From positions 1 through 64,000 of the forward strand of contig JBMOPE010000025.1 in assembly GCA_049323755.1 (NCBI GenBank): a DNA stretch of 64,000 bases, written 5' to 3'. This DNA is from BRHc4a sp049323755. Its GTDB lineage: Bacteria; Bacillota; Desulfotomaculia; Desulfotomaculales; Desulfocucumaceae. Of the stretch, positions 27,236 through 34,122 are shown piece by piece. The notes beneath the pieces were generated by a model. That model was not told the origin of the DNA. It saw only the letters and a list, made by a program, of their open reading frames with translations, and searched no databases. A program made the position numbers and the translations under genes. Within the stretch, counting starts at the first letter, position 1, and every line of letters starts with the position of its first letter.

Positions 27236-27375
27236 GGTCCGGAATTAGGAATTGGTGTTTAAAAATTCAATACTGCATTTCTCCCAAACACCCCCTAATC
27301 CCATCACTAATCCCCAACCCTCAATCCCTAATCCCTATTCCCCTAATTCCTAATTCCTAATTCCCAATTCCCACC
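27236..27375. repeat. Inverted pair of GGGAATT/AGGAATT heptamer arrays
   Basis: A short left arm (GGGTCCGGAATT, AGGAATT; 27234-27256) is followed, about 35 bases later, by a long degenerate inverted arm of some eleven units (CCTAATC, CCTAATTC, CCCAATTC; about 27290-27375). The arrangement repeats that at 18334-18510. Confidence 0.8.
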
Positions 27376-27426
27376 CTTCGGGAAACTGTGATAAACTTGA
27401 ATCAGAGACATCCGGAGGTATATGCA

Positions 27427-28413
27427 ATGAAAATTATTAAAGGCTTTCAGCATAAAACAGGCTTTCACTGCGGGTCCACCGCCCTGGCCAACGCAGCTGG
27501 CTACCACGGCCACGGGCTTAGCGAGTCAATGTGCTTCGGGCTGGGTGAAGGTCCCGACTTTTATTTTGTTAAAAGTGATCAGTCCCCCAGCAGGGCTTTT
27601 AACGGCAGGAGCCCATTTATGGAAAAGCTTTTTTTTGAGAATATAGGACTGGACTTTGAATGGAGGCAGGGAGATACTTTCCCCTGGGAGGCCTTAAAGG
27701 AGTGGATTGACCGGGATGTGCCGGTAATAATGCTGACCGACCTGTATTACCTTGACTATTACCAGACCAGCAGCCACTTCAGCGGACATGTGGTGCTTCT
27801 GGCCGGCTACGACCCTGAAAGCGGTGAGGCGCTTCTGTCCGACACCGAGAGGGAGGGGCTGCAGCGGACCTCCCTGGATTCTCTGGCCAGAGCCATGAAG
27901 TCGAAGGCTCTTCCCTTCCAGGTGCGAAACAACTGGCGGGAGATCCCCTATTTCCCCCTGGGCGACCTGACTCCTGCCATTAGCAGGTCCCTGGCAAAAA
28001 AAGCCCGGGCCATGCTGAGCCCCAACCACCCCCGCCTGGGACTGCAGTCCATGGAATCATTCAGCCGGGACCTGGCCTCCTGGGGCAGCTTACCCGACTG
28101 GAGCTGGTGCGCCAGGTTTGCCTACCAGGTAATCGAGAGGCGGGGCACCGGGGGCTCCAACTTTAGAATTTTATATCTAAATTTTTTGAAAGAGGCAGAA
28201 GAGCACCTGCCATCTCTAAAAAACATTAAAGCCGTTTCAAGAATGAGCACCATCGCTGAAAAATGGACCGAATTGGCCATGGTGCTGAAAGAAATCAGCG
28301 AGACCAATCCTGACCTTTTCCCGAGGGCCGCGGAAACAGCCAGAGAAATCGCCGCACTGGAAAAGGCCTTCTTCACCAATGTTCTGGATAATATATCATT
28401 AGTATCACCATAA
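27427..28413 (+). CDS. BtrH-N / DUF4872-type protein
   Basis: About 328 residues. The ATG at 27427, seven bases after GGAGG, is preferred to an upstream frame extension. The N-terminal half (about 1-130) has the papain-like BtrH_N arrangement: GFHCGSTALANAAGYHG with a possible catalytic Cys, FGLGEGPDFYFV, and a later HFSGHVVLLAGYD His followed by SDTE. The C-terminal half is helical, as in DUF4872. In butirosin synthesis BtrH is an acyl transferase; other family members are unassigned. It is flanked by repeats and by a truncated DUF169 gene, with no biosynthetic cluster around it, so the substrate is unknown. Confidence 0.8.
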   Translation: MKIIKGFQHKTGFHCGSTALANAAGYHGHGLSESMCFGLGEGPDFYFVKSDQSPSRAFNGRSPFMEKLFFENIGLDFEWRQGDTFPWEALKEWIDRDVPVIMLTDLYYLDYYQTSSHFSGHVVLLAGYDPESGEALLSDTEREGLQRTSLDSLARAMKSKALPFQVRNNWREIPYFPLGDLTPAISRSLAKKARAMLSPNHPRLGLQSMESFSRDLASWGSLPDWSWCARFAYQVIERRGTGGSNFRILYLNFLKEAEEHLPSLKNIKAVSRMSTIAEKWTELAMVLKEISETNPDLFPRAAETAREIAALEKAFFTNVLDNISLVSP

Positions 28414-28434
28414 AATAATTAACGAGGTGATTGT

Positions 28435-28506
28435 ATGGAAAGCAAAATTGCAAAGGCAGTTGGAATGAAGTACTCCGCTGTCTTTACACTTTTCCTTCAA
28501 AGGTAA
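28435..28506 (+). pseudogene. DUF169 gene stump (first ~18 codons)
   Basis: ATG 28435, with GAGGTGATT upstream, starts MESKIAKAVGMKYSAVFTLF. This closely resembles the usual opening of DUF169 proteins (SKIAxAxGLKYSPVA). The frame stops at 28504-28506, after running into the 3' end of the convergent histidine-kinase gene. The gene therefore seems to have been cut by a rearrangement. It keeps its ribosome binding site and follows the BtrH-like gene by 21 bases. Confidence 0.7.
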
Positions 28507-30136
28507 CTATAAAAGTTGTCCCTTTTTCACTAGTCTCTATTTTGATCATCGCCATATTTCTCTCCGCTATGCTGTAACACGTGGCCAATCCCAAACCGGT
28601 TCCGTCATTTTTAGTGGTAAAAAATGGGGTGCCTATTTTATCCAGTACTTCCTTCTCTATTCCTGGCCCCTGGTCTCCAACGGCTAAAACTGTAGCCCCA
28701 CCCTCTTCAAATACACTTATGGAAAGATTTCCCCCGCCTTTTTGATCCATAGCCTCCAGTCCGTTACGCACAAGATTCAAAAGCAGCTGCCTTATTTCTT
28801 TTTCATCCACCAGCACCTGCGAGGTTTCCTGTATATCTACAGTCAGGTTTTTATTGCACCTTATCGCTTCGGCGTTTATAAGCGGCAATAAGATTCCCAC
28901 GATTTCACCTATGCTCCTGGGTACCAGTGAAACCGGCTTGTTTTTGGCCAGTGATAAAAACTCGGTGATAATGGAGTTGGCCCTGTCCAGCTCTTCTATC
29001 ATCAGGTCAAAATAGTTTTTGTAGTTGTAATATTCCGGTTTATCACCCAGCAGCTGAAGAAATCCCCTTACCGTGGTCATGGGGTTCCTGACTTCATGGC
29101 CGATGGCGGCAGCCATTTCCCCCACCAGGTGGAGGCGTTCCAGGCGAAGCATTTCCAGTTCCATTTGTTTGCGCTCGGTTATATCTTCTGACACCTTCAA
29201 AACATGGGTAATGATATCATCGCTATTTTTAAAGGGAAGCAAAATAACATGATCCCAGTAGACTTCATTATTCTTCTTTTTATTCCTAAGCTCTCCCTTC
29301 CATTCGAAGCCCTTGCTTACCCTTTCCCACGCTTTCCCGAAACTTCCATTATCATCAACAATAATATCAAACACCGTTTTTTTTAAAACCTCACCATCGG
29401 TATAGCCTGCCACCCTGTTAAACTTATTGTTGGCATACTCAATTTTTCCGTTTGAGTCAGTAATTATTACTATGCTTGGGCTTTGCTCCACCGCCCTGGT
29501 TAATTTCCTTAATTCCTCTTCTACGATCTTTCTCCTGGCTATTTCATCCTCCATTACCGATATGTTTTCCTTTAATTGATTTCGATATCTCCTGTCCAGC
29601 TCAATTACATTCCCAATAAACCATCCTTCCACAAAAAGGATGGATATAAAAACAAGGTTTGATTCCAACAATAATAGTAAAGGTTCCCCAGGGCGAACTA
29701 ATATTTGATTTGCCAGAATTATTCCGGAACAAATAACAGCCATTACAACACCGGCTTTTTTTCCCATGGATGAGGCGGCAAACAGAACGGGAAGCAAAAG
29801 GGTGGCCCATATATAATTACTGCTATCGTTTGTGTAAAATATTATTACTGCTGTAATGGAAAGAAGAAAAGATATATATATTAAATTTATTTTAAGGTAT
29901 CCACCGGAAACATAGCTTTTACCGGATATTTTTGAAGAATAAAAGCTTATTATGGCTAAACCCATAAAAACACTAGCCAGAAAAACCCTTAATTCAGTGG
30001 CCGGATAAATACCACCGGACGATGGATTATTTAAAATAAATCCCAGGACCAACAGAAAAACACCATAATAATGGGTTAGCTTTAACAGCTCATGGTATTC
30101 TTTTTCTAACTTTATCTTAATATCCGGGTCCTTCAA
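28484..30136 (-). CDS. PAS-domain sensor histidine kinase (probable agr-peptide receptor)
   Basis: 550 residues with a TTG start. The N-terminal ~175 residues hold about six hydrophobic helices, a coiled-coil region follows (about 180-215), then a PAS domain (about 215-325; VIITDSNGKIEYANNKFNRV), a HisKA domain with the phosphoacceptor in IGHEVRNPMTTVRG (His near 346), and an HATPase domain (NLVRNGLEAM, VGDQGPGIEKE, GTGLGLATCYSIAERN). The kinase core is of the KinB/sporulation-kinase type, not the HPK10 type of classical AgrC. It is the last gene of the agrBD run, so it is the likely receptor of the peptide, although no response regulator is adjacent. The target could be Spo0F or another orphan regulator. 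Confidence 0.9.
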   Translation of the reverse strand: MKDPDIKIKLEKEYHELLKLTHYYGVFLLVLGFILNNPSSGGIYPATELRVFLASVFMGLAIISFYSSKISGKSYVSGGYLKINLIYISFLLSITAVIIFYTNDSSNYIWATLLLPVLFAASSMGKKAGVVMAVICSGIILANQILVRPGEPLLLLLESNLVFISILFVEGWFIGNVIELDRRYRNQLKENISVMEDEIARRKIVEEELRKLTRAVEQSPSIVIITDSNGKIEYANNKFNRVAGYTDGEVLKKTVFDIIVDDNGSFGKAWERVSKGFEWKGELRNKKKNNEVYWDHVILLPFKNSDDIITHVLKVSEDITERKQMELEMLRLERLHLVGEMAAAIGHEVRNPMTTVRGFLQLLGDKPEYYNYKNYFDLMIEELDRANSIITEFLSLAKNKPVSLVPRSIGEIVGILLPLINAEAIRCNKNLTVDIQETSQVLVDEKEIRQLLLNLVRNGLEAMDQKGGGNLSISVFEEGGATVLAVGDQGPGIEKEVLDKIGTPFFTTKNDGTGLGLATCYSIAERNMAMIKIETSEKGTTFIVTFEGKV

Positions 30137-30161
30137 ATGACCCTGCCCTCCCTTAATTTAC

Positions 30162-30193
30162 AAAGGAGCGGGAATTAACCCCGCCCCTCCTTT
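30162..30193 (-). terminator. Hairpin between agrD and the kinase gene
   Basis: On the minus strand AAAGGA pairs with TCCTTT and GCGGG with CCCGC, with a three-base bulge. The T tract after it is poor, so it may be a partial terminator or an mRNA processing/stability element that lowers kinase expression relative to agrD. It overlaps the agrD stop codon. Confidence 0.5.
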
Positions 30194-30323
30194 ACTTCCT
30201 AAGCATTTCAGGCACTTCAGTCTGGTATTGCGACACAGCACAGGCCGATGCCGATACCACGCTGGCAAACAAGGTCAGCGCACTGACAGCCAGCAGAAAA
30301 AGTCTGGACCGCAATCTACCCAC
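30192..30323 (-). CDS. agrD: AgrD-like cyclic autoinducer peptide precursor
   Basis: A 43-aa peptide starting at GTG 30323, nine bases after AGGAGG. It has the AgrD layout. Residues 1-24 form a basic, amphipathic leader (MGRLRSRLFLLAVSALTLFA). A Cys at 28 sits in SACAVSQYQ, which would form the thiolactone ring. An acidic recognition tail, TEVPEMLRK, follows, comparable to the E-V-P-x-x-L tails of clostridial precursors. AgrB, encoded 17 bases upstream, would cleave before or at the tail; the ring probably closes at Gln32 or Tyr33. The exact peptide is an inference. Confidence 0.85.
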   Translation of the reverse strand: MGRLRSRLFLLAVSALTLFASVVSASACAVSQYQTEVPEMLRK

Positions 30324-30340
30324 TTTCCTTCACCTCCTAT

Positions 30341-30976
30341 TCAGTTAAAAACCCTATCAATGAAGTCAAGTGACTTGTGCCCAATCGCGCTTAACAAGAA
30401 ACACTCCCACAGTACCCCAAGGGTTAAACAGACTTTTATTATAGCCGCATTGTCCAAAGAAGAATATGTCAATTTATATTGGGTAACTGCAATTGCAAGC
30501 AGCACACATAAAGCCAGCACTTTAAGAATGTATTTTCTTTTCTTGGATTTTATAGGGGCAGCTGCAGAGCCTACCGGTGCCAGCAAACTGATAATCATAA
30601 ACCCTAACAACAATGATCCCAAACAAAACATGTTAATGTGATCATAGTTCATATATTTAACCATTTGCGACCCCAAAAGAGCCATAAAGGGAAACACTGC
30701 AACAGTTACCACGGCACACCGCCAGGGTGAATTGCTATGGGCTCCCCCTGCAGTATGCCTGAAGAAAGCCACTGTTACCAGGCAGACAATTGTTTCCGTG
30801 AATACTCCCAGCACAAAGCCAAGGATCAGGGTAGCCAATACATTGGCAAGATTTATAACCAGTACTTCAACAGCATACGAAAGAATCAGTTCTGTCTCTC
30901 TTGAACCATTTGTTTTCTTAGTTAAAAAACCGGCAATGGTTGTACTAAATCTGAGGTAACCCATCCTTCGGATCAC
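30341..30976 (-). CDS. agrB: AgrB-type peptide-processing membrane protease
   Basis: About 211 residues with five to six hydrophobic segments. The accessory gene regulator B signature is clear: FFRHTAGGAHSNSPWRCAV (about 84-102) has the catalytic His and Cys. AgrB removes the AgrD tail and cyclises the peptide. The GTG at 30976 overlaps the upstream membrane gene by 32 bases; an ATG at 30964 is an alternative start. Neither start has an ideal ribosome binding site, so translational coupling is likely. Confidence 0.93.
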   Translation of the reverse strand: MIRRMGYLRFSTTIAGFLTKKTNGSRETELILSYAVEVLVINLANVLATLILGFVLGVFTETIVCLVTVAFFRHTAGGAHSNSPWRCAVVTVAVFPFMALLGSQMVKYMNYDHINMFCLGSLLLGFMIISLLAPVGSAAAPIKSKKRKYILKVLALCVLLAIAVTQYKLTYSSLDNAAIIKVCLTLGVLWECFLLSAIGHKSLDFIDRVFN

Positions 30977-31412
30977 TGTCCTTAGCTCTTATTTTGCTCA
31001 CCGCAAGAGCCAGTGCAATCATCAAAACAGCCTGGGGCAGTCCAATTATTTTCCATATAAAAGTGTTTTTTGCGACCTCTTTATCAAGTGCAAATACATT
31101 AAATATTACTTGCGTGCAAGCATACTCCAAAACCGCTATGGCAAAAAAGCCACAGGCACTCAGAATAAATCCCCTTGAAAAACTCATACCAGTTGTCTTA
31201 ACCAATATCAACCCAAGTGTAATTATTCCTATTGCTGAATGAATTCCGAAGCTGATTTGAAAACTGCGAATTATATATATGACCAATGCCATTAATATCC
31301 CAATGCCTATTGCTTTCCTCCAGTTAAGGACCCCGGCCAGAGCCAGGCAAAAGGCGGCAACCCCGGTCATTTCAGGGATGCCCTGCATCAAGTAAAAAAG
31401 AAAGTCACGCAT
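30945..31412 (-). CDS. Membrane protein upstream of agrB (sensor-like)
   Basis: About 155 residues. The ATG at 31412 follows GAGGAG by ten bases and begins MRDFLFYLMQGIPEMTGVAA. It has five hydrophobic helices and no soluble domain. Similar small proteins precede agrB in related anaerobes and resemble the detached transmembrane input part of an AgrC kinase; this is a recollection, not a search result. It overlaps agrB and would be the first gene of the agr transcript. Confidence 0.75.
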   Translation of the reverse strand: MRDFLFYLMQGIPEMTGVAAFCLALAGVLNWRKAIGIGILMALVIYIIRSFQISFGIHSAIGIITLGLILVKTTGMSFSRGFILSACGFFAIAVLEYACTQVIFNVFALDKEVAKNTFIWKIIGLPQAVLMIALALAVSKIRAKDSDPKDGLPQI

Positions 31413-31858
31413 CGTTATGCTTCTCCTCAATATAGTAAAATAGAAAAATGGCAATTTGAAGGATTTTAAAGGAATTTAAAGCAAAAACTCTTTGTTATAA
31501 TTTTTCATATTAAATTTTAGAAAATTTAATAAACTTTTATAACCACCTCCCCTTTTGGTAAAAGTTTTTAGTTTATGTAAAAACCATAATACAATTAATC
31601 ATTTTCAAAGTAAAGTTAATTTTTGTCATTATTTCTATATTATTACTACACATTACCTATTTACCAACGTAATAAAGTAAAAATACAGGGAATTGCTTTA
31701 AAAAAATGCATGACAAACTAAATACATTTATATGTTATACACCAAATAAAACATTGGCATTAACCTAAAGACTAAAAATTTATCTTAGACTAATATAGTT
31801 TTTCCCCGTTAAAGCAGTAATAAATGTTCTTATTCCTATAGATTCAAGTTGTCCTGAT
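31413..31858. other. AT-rich 446-bp intergenic region upstream of agr
   Basis: No reading frame of note. A perfect palindrome TTAAATTTT-AG-AAAATTTAA lies at about 31512-31531. On the minus strand a GGGGAGGTGG sequence near 31545-31556 looks like an unused ribosome binding site with no open frame after it. The agr promoter is probably here, but no convincing -35/-10 pair stands out in such AT-rich DNA. Confidence 0.35.
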
Positions 31859-31899
31859 TAAAAAAGCACCTTCGGACTAATCTGTCCAGAAGGTGTTTT
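31859..31899. terminator. Bidirectional intrinsic terminator after dsrE
   Basis: CACCTTC/GAAGGTG and GGAC/GTCC form a long stem with one bulge. On the minus strand it is followed by six T, ending the tusA-dsrE operon 40 bases after dsrE. On the plus strand four T follow. Confidence 0.85.
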
Positions 31900-31938
31900 C
31901 ATTGACATATGCTTTATCCGCTGACCGCCTTTTTATCG

Positions 31939-32406
31939 CTATATAAACAGATTCACATTTGCCTCGTCGGCCTCTCCAAGATAAGTGGCCACGCCGGCAA
32001 AGTCAACGCCGTCAATGAGCTCCTCTCTGGCTATGCCCATAACGTCCATCGACATGGTGCAGGCCACCATTTTTATGCCCTGTTCCTGGGCTGTTTTTAT
32101 CATATCCGGCAGAGAGTCCACCCTTGCCTGCTTCATGACTATTTTCATCATTTTTGAGCCCATCCCGCCAAAGTTCATCTTAGAAAGTCCCAGTTTATCG
32201 GCGCCCCTGGGCATCATCTTGCCGAACATGGCCTGTAAAAAGCTTTTCTTTACACTAACACTTTCAGGCCTGCGGAGGGCGTTAAGCCCCCAGAAGGTAA
32301 AAAACATTACCACATCGTCACCCATTGCCGCCGCTCCGTTTGCAATGACAAAGGCGGCCAGAACCTTGTCGAGATCTCCGCTAAATACTATAATAGTTTT
32401 TTTCAA
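31939..32406 (-). CDS. DsrE/DsrF-like sulfur-transfer protein
   Basis: A 155-aa protein of the DsrE/F/DrsH-like fold. IIVFSGDLDKVLAAFVIANG forms the first strand-helix, DDVVMFFTFWGLNAL the second, and a central LGLSKMNFGGMGSKMM segment is typical of this DsrE3-like subgroup. The single conserved Cys in VACTMSMDVMGI (near residue 117) would carry sulfane sulfur as a persulfide. It is the last gene of the cluster that begins with tusA; TusA and DsrE3-type proteins exchange persulfide in sulfur-oxidising bacteria. Its role here is inferred from family and context. Confidence 0.9.
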   Translation of the reverse strand: MKKTIIVFSGDLDKVLAAFVIANGAAAMGDDVVMFFTFWGLNALRRPESVSVKKSFLQAMFGKMMPRGADKLGLSKMNFGGMGSKMMKIVMKQARVDSLPDMIKTAQEQGIKMVACTMSMDVMGIAREELIDGVDFAGVATYLGEADEANVNLFI

Positions 32407-32463
32407 AACCCGTCCCTCCCATTAAAACTAATTCTGAAAGAAGAATTTCAGTATAAGCTATTA

Positions 32464-33423
32464 CTACGGTAAATACGCCTTCACAAAATGGCTGGAAATG
32501 TCTTCGACCATAAGGCCGGTCCCGGCAGCCTTTTGGAGATTGACATAACAAATGGGACAAAGGGTAACACAGCGGGAGCCTGCCTTTATAATCTGTTCCA
32601 CCCTTTTTACTGCATACTGAACAGCCTTTTTGGGGAAAAGAGATTCGGCGGGGCCACCACAGCAGAGGGTAAATTTCCCTGTATCACGGGGTTCCTTTAT
32701 AGTTACCCCTGCCTTTGCCAGCAGTGCTCTCTGCTCATTGAGCATGTTCTCATAGCGGGCGTACACACAGGAATCGTGTATAACCACCTCACCGCCGATA
32801 TTCCTGACAGGATCAATATTCTTTTCAAAGAGGACCTCCATGTAGCTTTTTACGTTAAGGTCAAAGTCCTTAATTATTCTGGGATACACCGACCTGAGCA
32901 TGTTGGTGGTGTGGGGGTCCACCGTTATTACATTTCGAACATTATTTTTCTTAAACGAGCCGTACACCTTATGGGCATGTTCCTCAAACACTTCGTCCCC
33001 ACCCAGGTCATAAACAAGGGCCCCAGAATACAGCTCATCCCCGTAAAGGTAGCCAAACTCAACTCCCGCCTGCTTTAAAAGCAGAGCTATATCCGCCAGT
33101 ATTTTGTTGTAAGACTCCTTTATGGACCCGGTGGGCATGGCCATGAAGGCCGATATATTGATTACCCTGTTTACATACCTTCCCAGATTTACAAAGTCGG
33201 CAAGCCGGGAGTCCTCAACCTTTCCCTGGGCCTTGCTCATGGCGGCTATATAGGGTATAAGCTGGTACATAAGTCCCGTGTAAATTACCGTTTCACCGCC
33301 CCGGGGGAGACCCAGCCCTCTTGCCCATCTGGTGGCGCTGTCCACAGAGATGGGCAATACCGAGTTTCGCAGCCTGAGGTTGTCAGACAGTATTCCTATT
33401 GTTGCTCCGGTAGGCATTGGCAT
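32464..33423 (-). CDS. HdrB-like CCG-domain subunit
   Basis: About 319 residues. The ATG at 33423 follows AAGGGG by nine bases; an earlier in-frame ATG at 33453 lacks a site. The C-terminal half has one complete CCG motif, C-x34-CC-x33-C-x-x-C (HDSC..., LCCGGPAES, CPICYVN). In heterodisulfide reductases this ligates a non-cubane 4Fe-4S cluster that splits disulfides. The N-terminal half, where a second CCG copy would lie, has lost its cysteines (IYTGLMYQLIPYI). It pairs with the HdrC-like protein encoded just upstream. The substrate is likely a disulfide, perhaps protein-bound, rather than CoM-S-S-CoB. Confidence 0.9.
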   Translation of the reverse strand: MPMPTGATIGILSDNLRLRNSVLPISVDSATRWARGLGLPRGGETVIYTGLMYQLIPYIAAMSKAQGKVEDSRLADFVNLGRYVNRVINISAFMAMPTGSIKESYNKILADIALLLKQAGVEFGYLYGDELYSGALVYDLGGDEVFEEHAHKVYGSFKKNNVRNVITVDPHTTNMLRSVYPRIIKDFDLNVKSYMEVLFEKNIDPVRNIGGEVVIHDSCVYARYENMLNEQRALLAKAGVTIKEPRDTGKFTLCCGGPAESLFPKKAVQYAVKRVEQIIKAGSRCVTLCPICYVNLQKAAGTGLMVEDISSHFVKAYLP

Positions 33424-33436
33424 AATTCCATTCCCC

Positions 33437-33739
33437 TTAAATCTTGTATACATTTTTATTAATATAGTTCCTGAGAGTCCTTACATTTTCCGAGATATGG
33501 ACCCCCGCCGGGCAGTTGGCCTCACACATCCTGCAAAGGAGGCAGGAGTAAATGGTTTCGGAGTTGGTTATAACCTTATCCTTGAATCCCAGCAAAACGT
33601 ACCTAAACAGCTTTCTGGGGAGAAGATCTATGCCTAGGGGGCATACCGCGCTGCATACCCCGCAATTCATGCAGGCGGAAGCATTGAACTCCTCAGTCTT
33701 CTTTACCTCGTCAACGAAACCGGGATTTACAAGCGCCAT
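33437..33739 (-). CDS. HdrC-like 4Fe-4S protein
   Basis: A 100-aa protein with two [4Fe-4S] motifs, CMNCGVCSAVCPLG (near 23-36) and CLLCRMCEANCPAG (near 66-79), spaced as in HdrC. It would conduct electrons from HdrA to the HdrB-like partner. Its ATG overlaps the stop of the preceding HTH gene (TAATG), and its 3' end lies next to the hdrB-like start, so all three are translationally coupled. Confidence 0.93.
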   Translation of the reverse strand: MALVNPGFVDEVKKTEEFNASACMNCGVCSAVCPLGIDLLPRKLFRYVLLGFKDKVITNSETIYSCLLCRMCEANCPAGVHISENVRTLRNYINKNVYKI

Positions 33740-33987
33740 TAGCTCCCCTCCCTTACTACCGCCTTATACCTGTGGTAACCTTCATCCGTCACTTCGCCGG
33801 CTTCAGAAATATATCCGTATTTACGCATCCCCATGACCCAGCACATGACTTCGTAGGAAGGGTACCCGAGGACTTGCGCAATTTCCGGGAGGGTTTTGGG
33901 GCCATTTCTAAGGATTTCCATAATCCTGTCCCTCATCAGCATTTCATCCCTTATAACTTCCCTTAAATCTCTTACCTCGCCATTCAT
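33739..33987 (-). CDS. Small winged-helix protein in the hdr operon
   Basis: An 82-aa protein with a winged-helix look: MRDRIMEILRNGPKTLPEIA and VLGYPSYEVMCWVMGMRKYG form the HTH, and YISEAGEVTDEGYHRYKAV the wing. The single Cys in VMCWV lies in the recognition helix. Similar small proteins sit between hdrA and hdrC in other anaerobes' hdr clusters (from memory). It may sense redox or act as an assembly factor. It is coupled to hdrC by a TAATG overlap. Confidence 0.8.
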   Translation of the reverse strand: MNGEVRDLREVIRDEMLMRDRIMEILRNGPKTLPEIAQVLGYPSYEVMCWVMGMRKYGYISEAGEVTDEGYHRYKAVVREGS

Positions 33988-34044
33988 TTCAAGAAATCTC
34001 CTTTATTGGTGAGTCTCCATTCCCCCGACCAGGCCATCCCGATC

Positions 34045-34122
34045 GGGGACATTCCTGTCTCCAGGGAATACCCTGGCTTCAGCAGGTGTGTCCCCATTCC
34101 ACTTATGGTGTGTCCCCATTCC
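34045..34122. repeat. REP-like palindromic element, copy A
   Basis: A 51-base unit from GGGGACATTCCT to AGGTGTGTCCCC (34045-34095) can fold on itself. An extra half site GGTGTGTCCCCATTCC lies at 34107-34122, overlapping the 3' end of hdrA, whose last codons (NGDTP) and stop it encodes. Sister copies lie at 39970-40021 and 60175-60226. Confidence 0.85.

Noticed and set aside
27290..27375. Regular array that could suggest a CRISPR or minisatellite
   Set aside because: The unit is seven bases with no spacers; it is a degenerate tandem array belonging to an inverted pair.
34045..34095. The GGGGACA palindrome as a rho-independent terminator
   Set aside because: There is no T tract on either side, and the same unit recurs at unrelated sites, so a mobile REP-like repeat explains it better.
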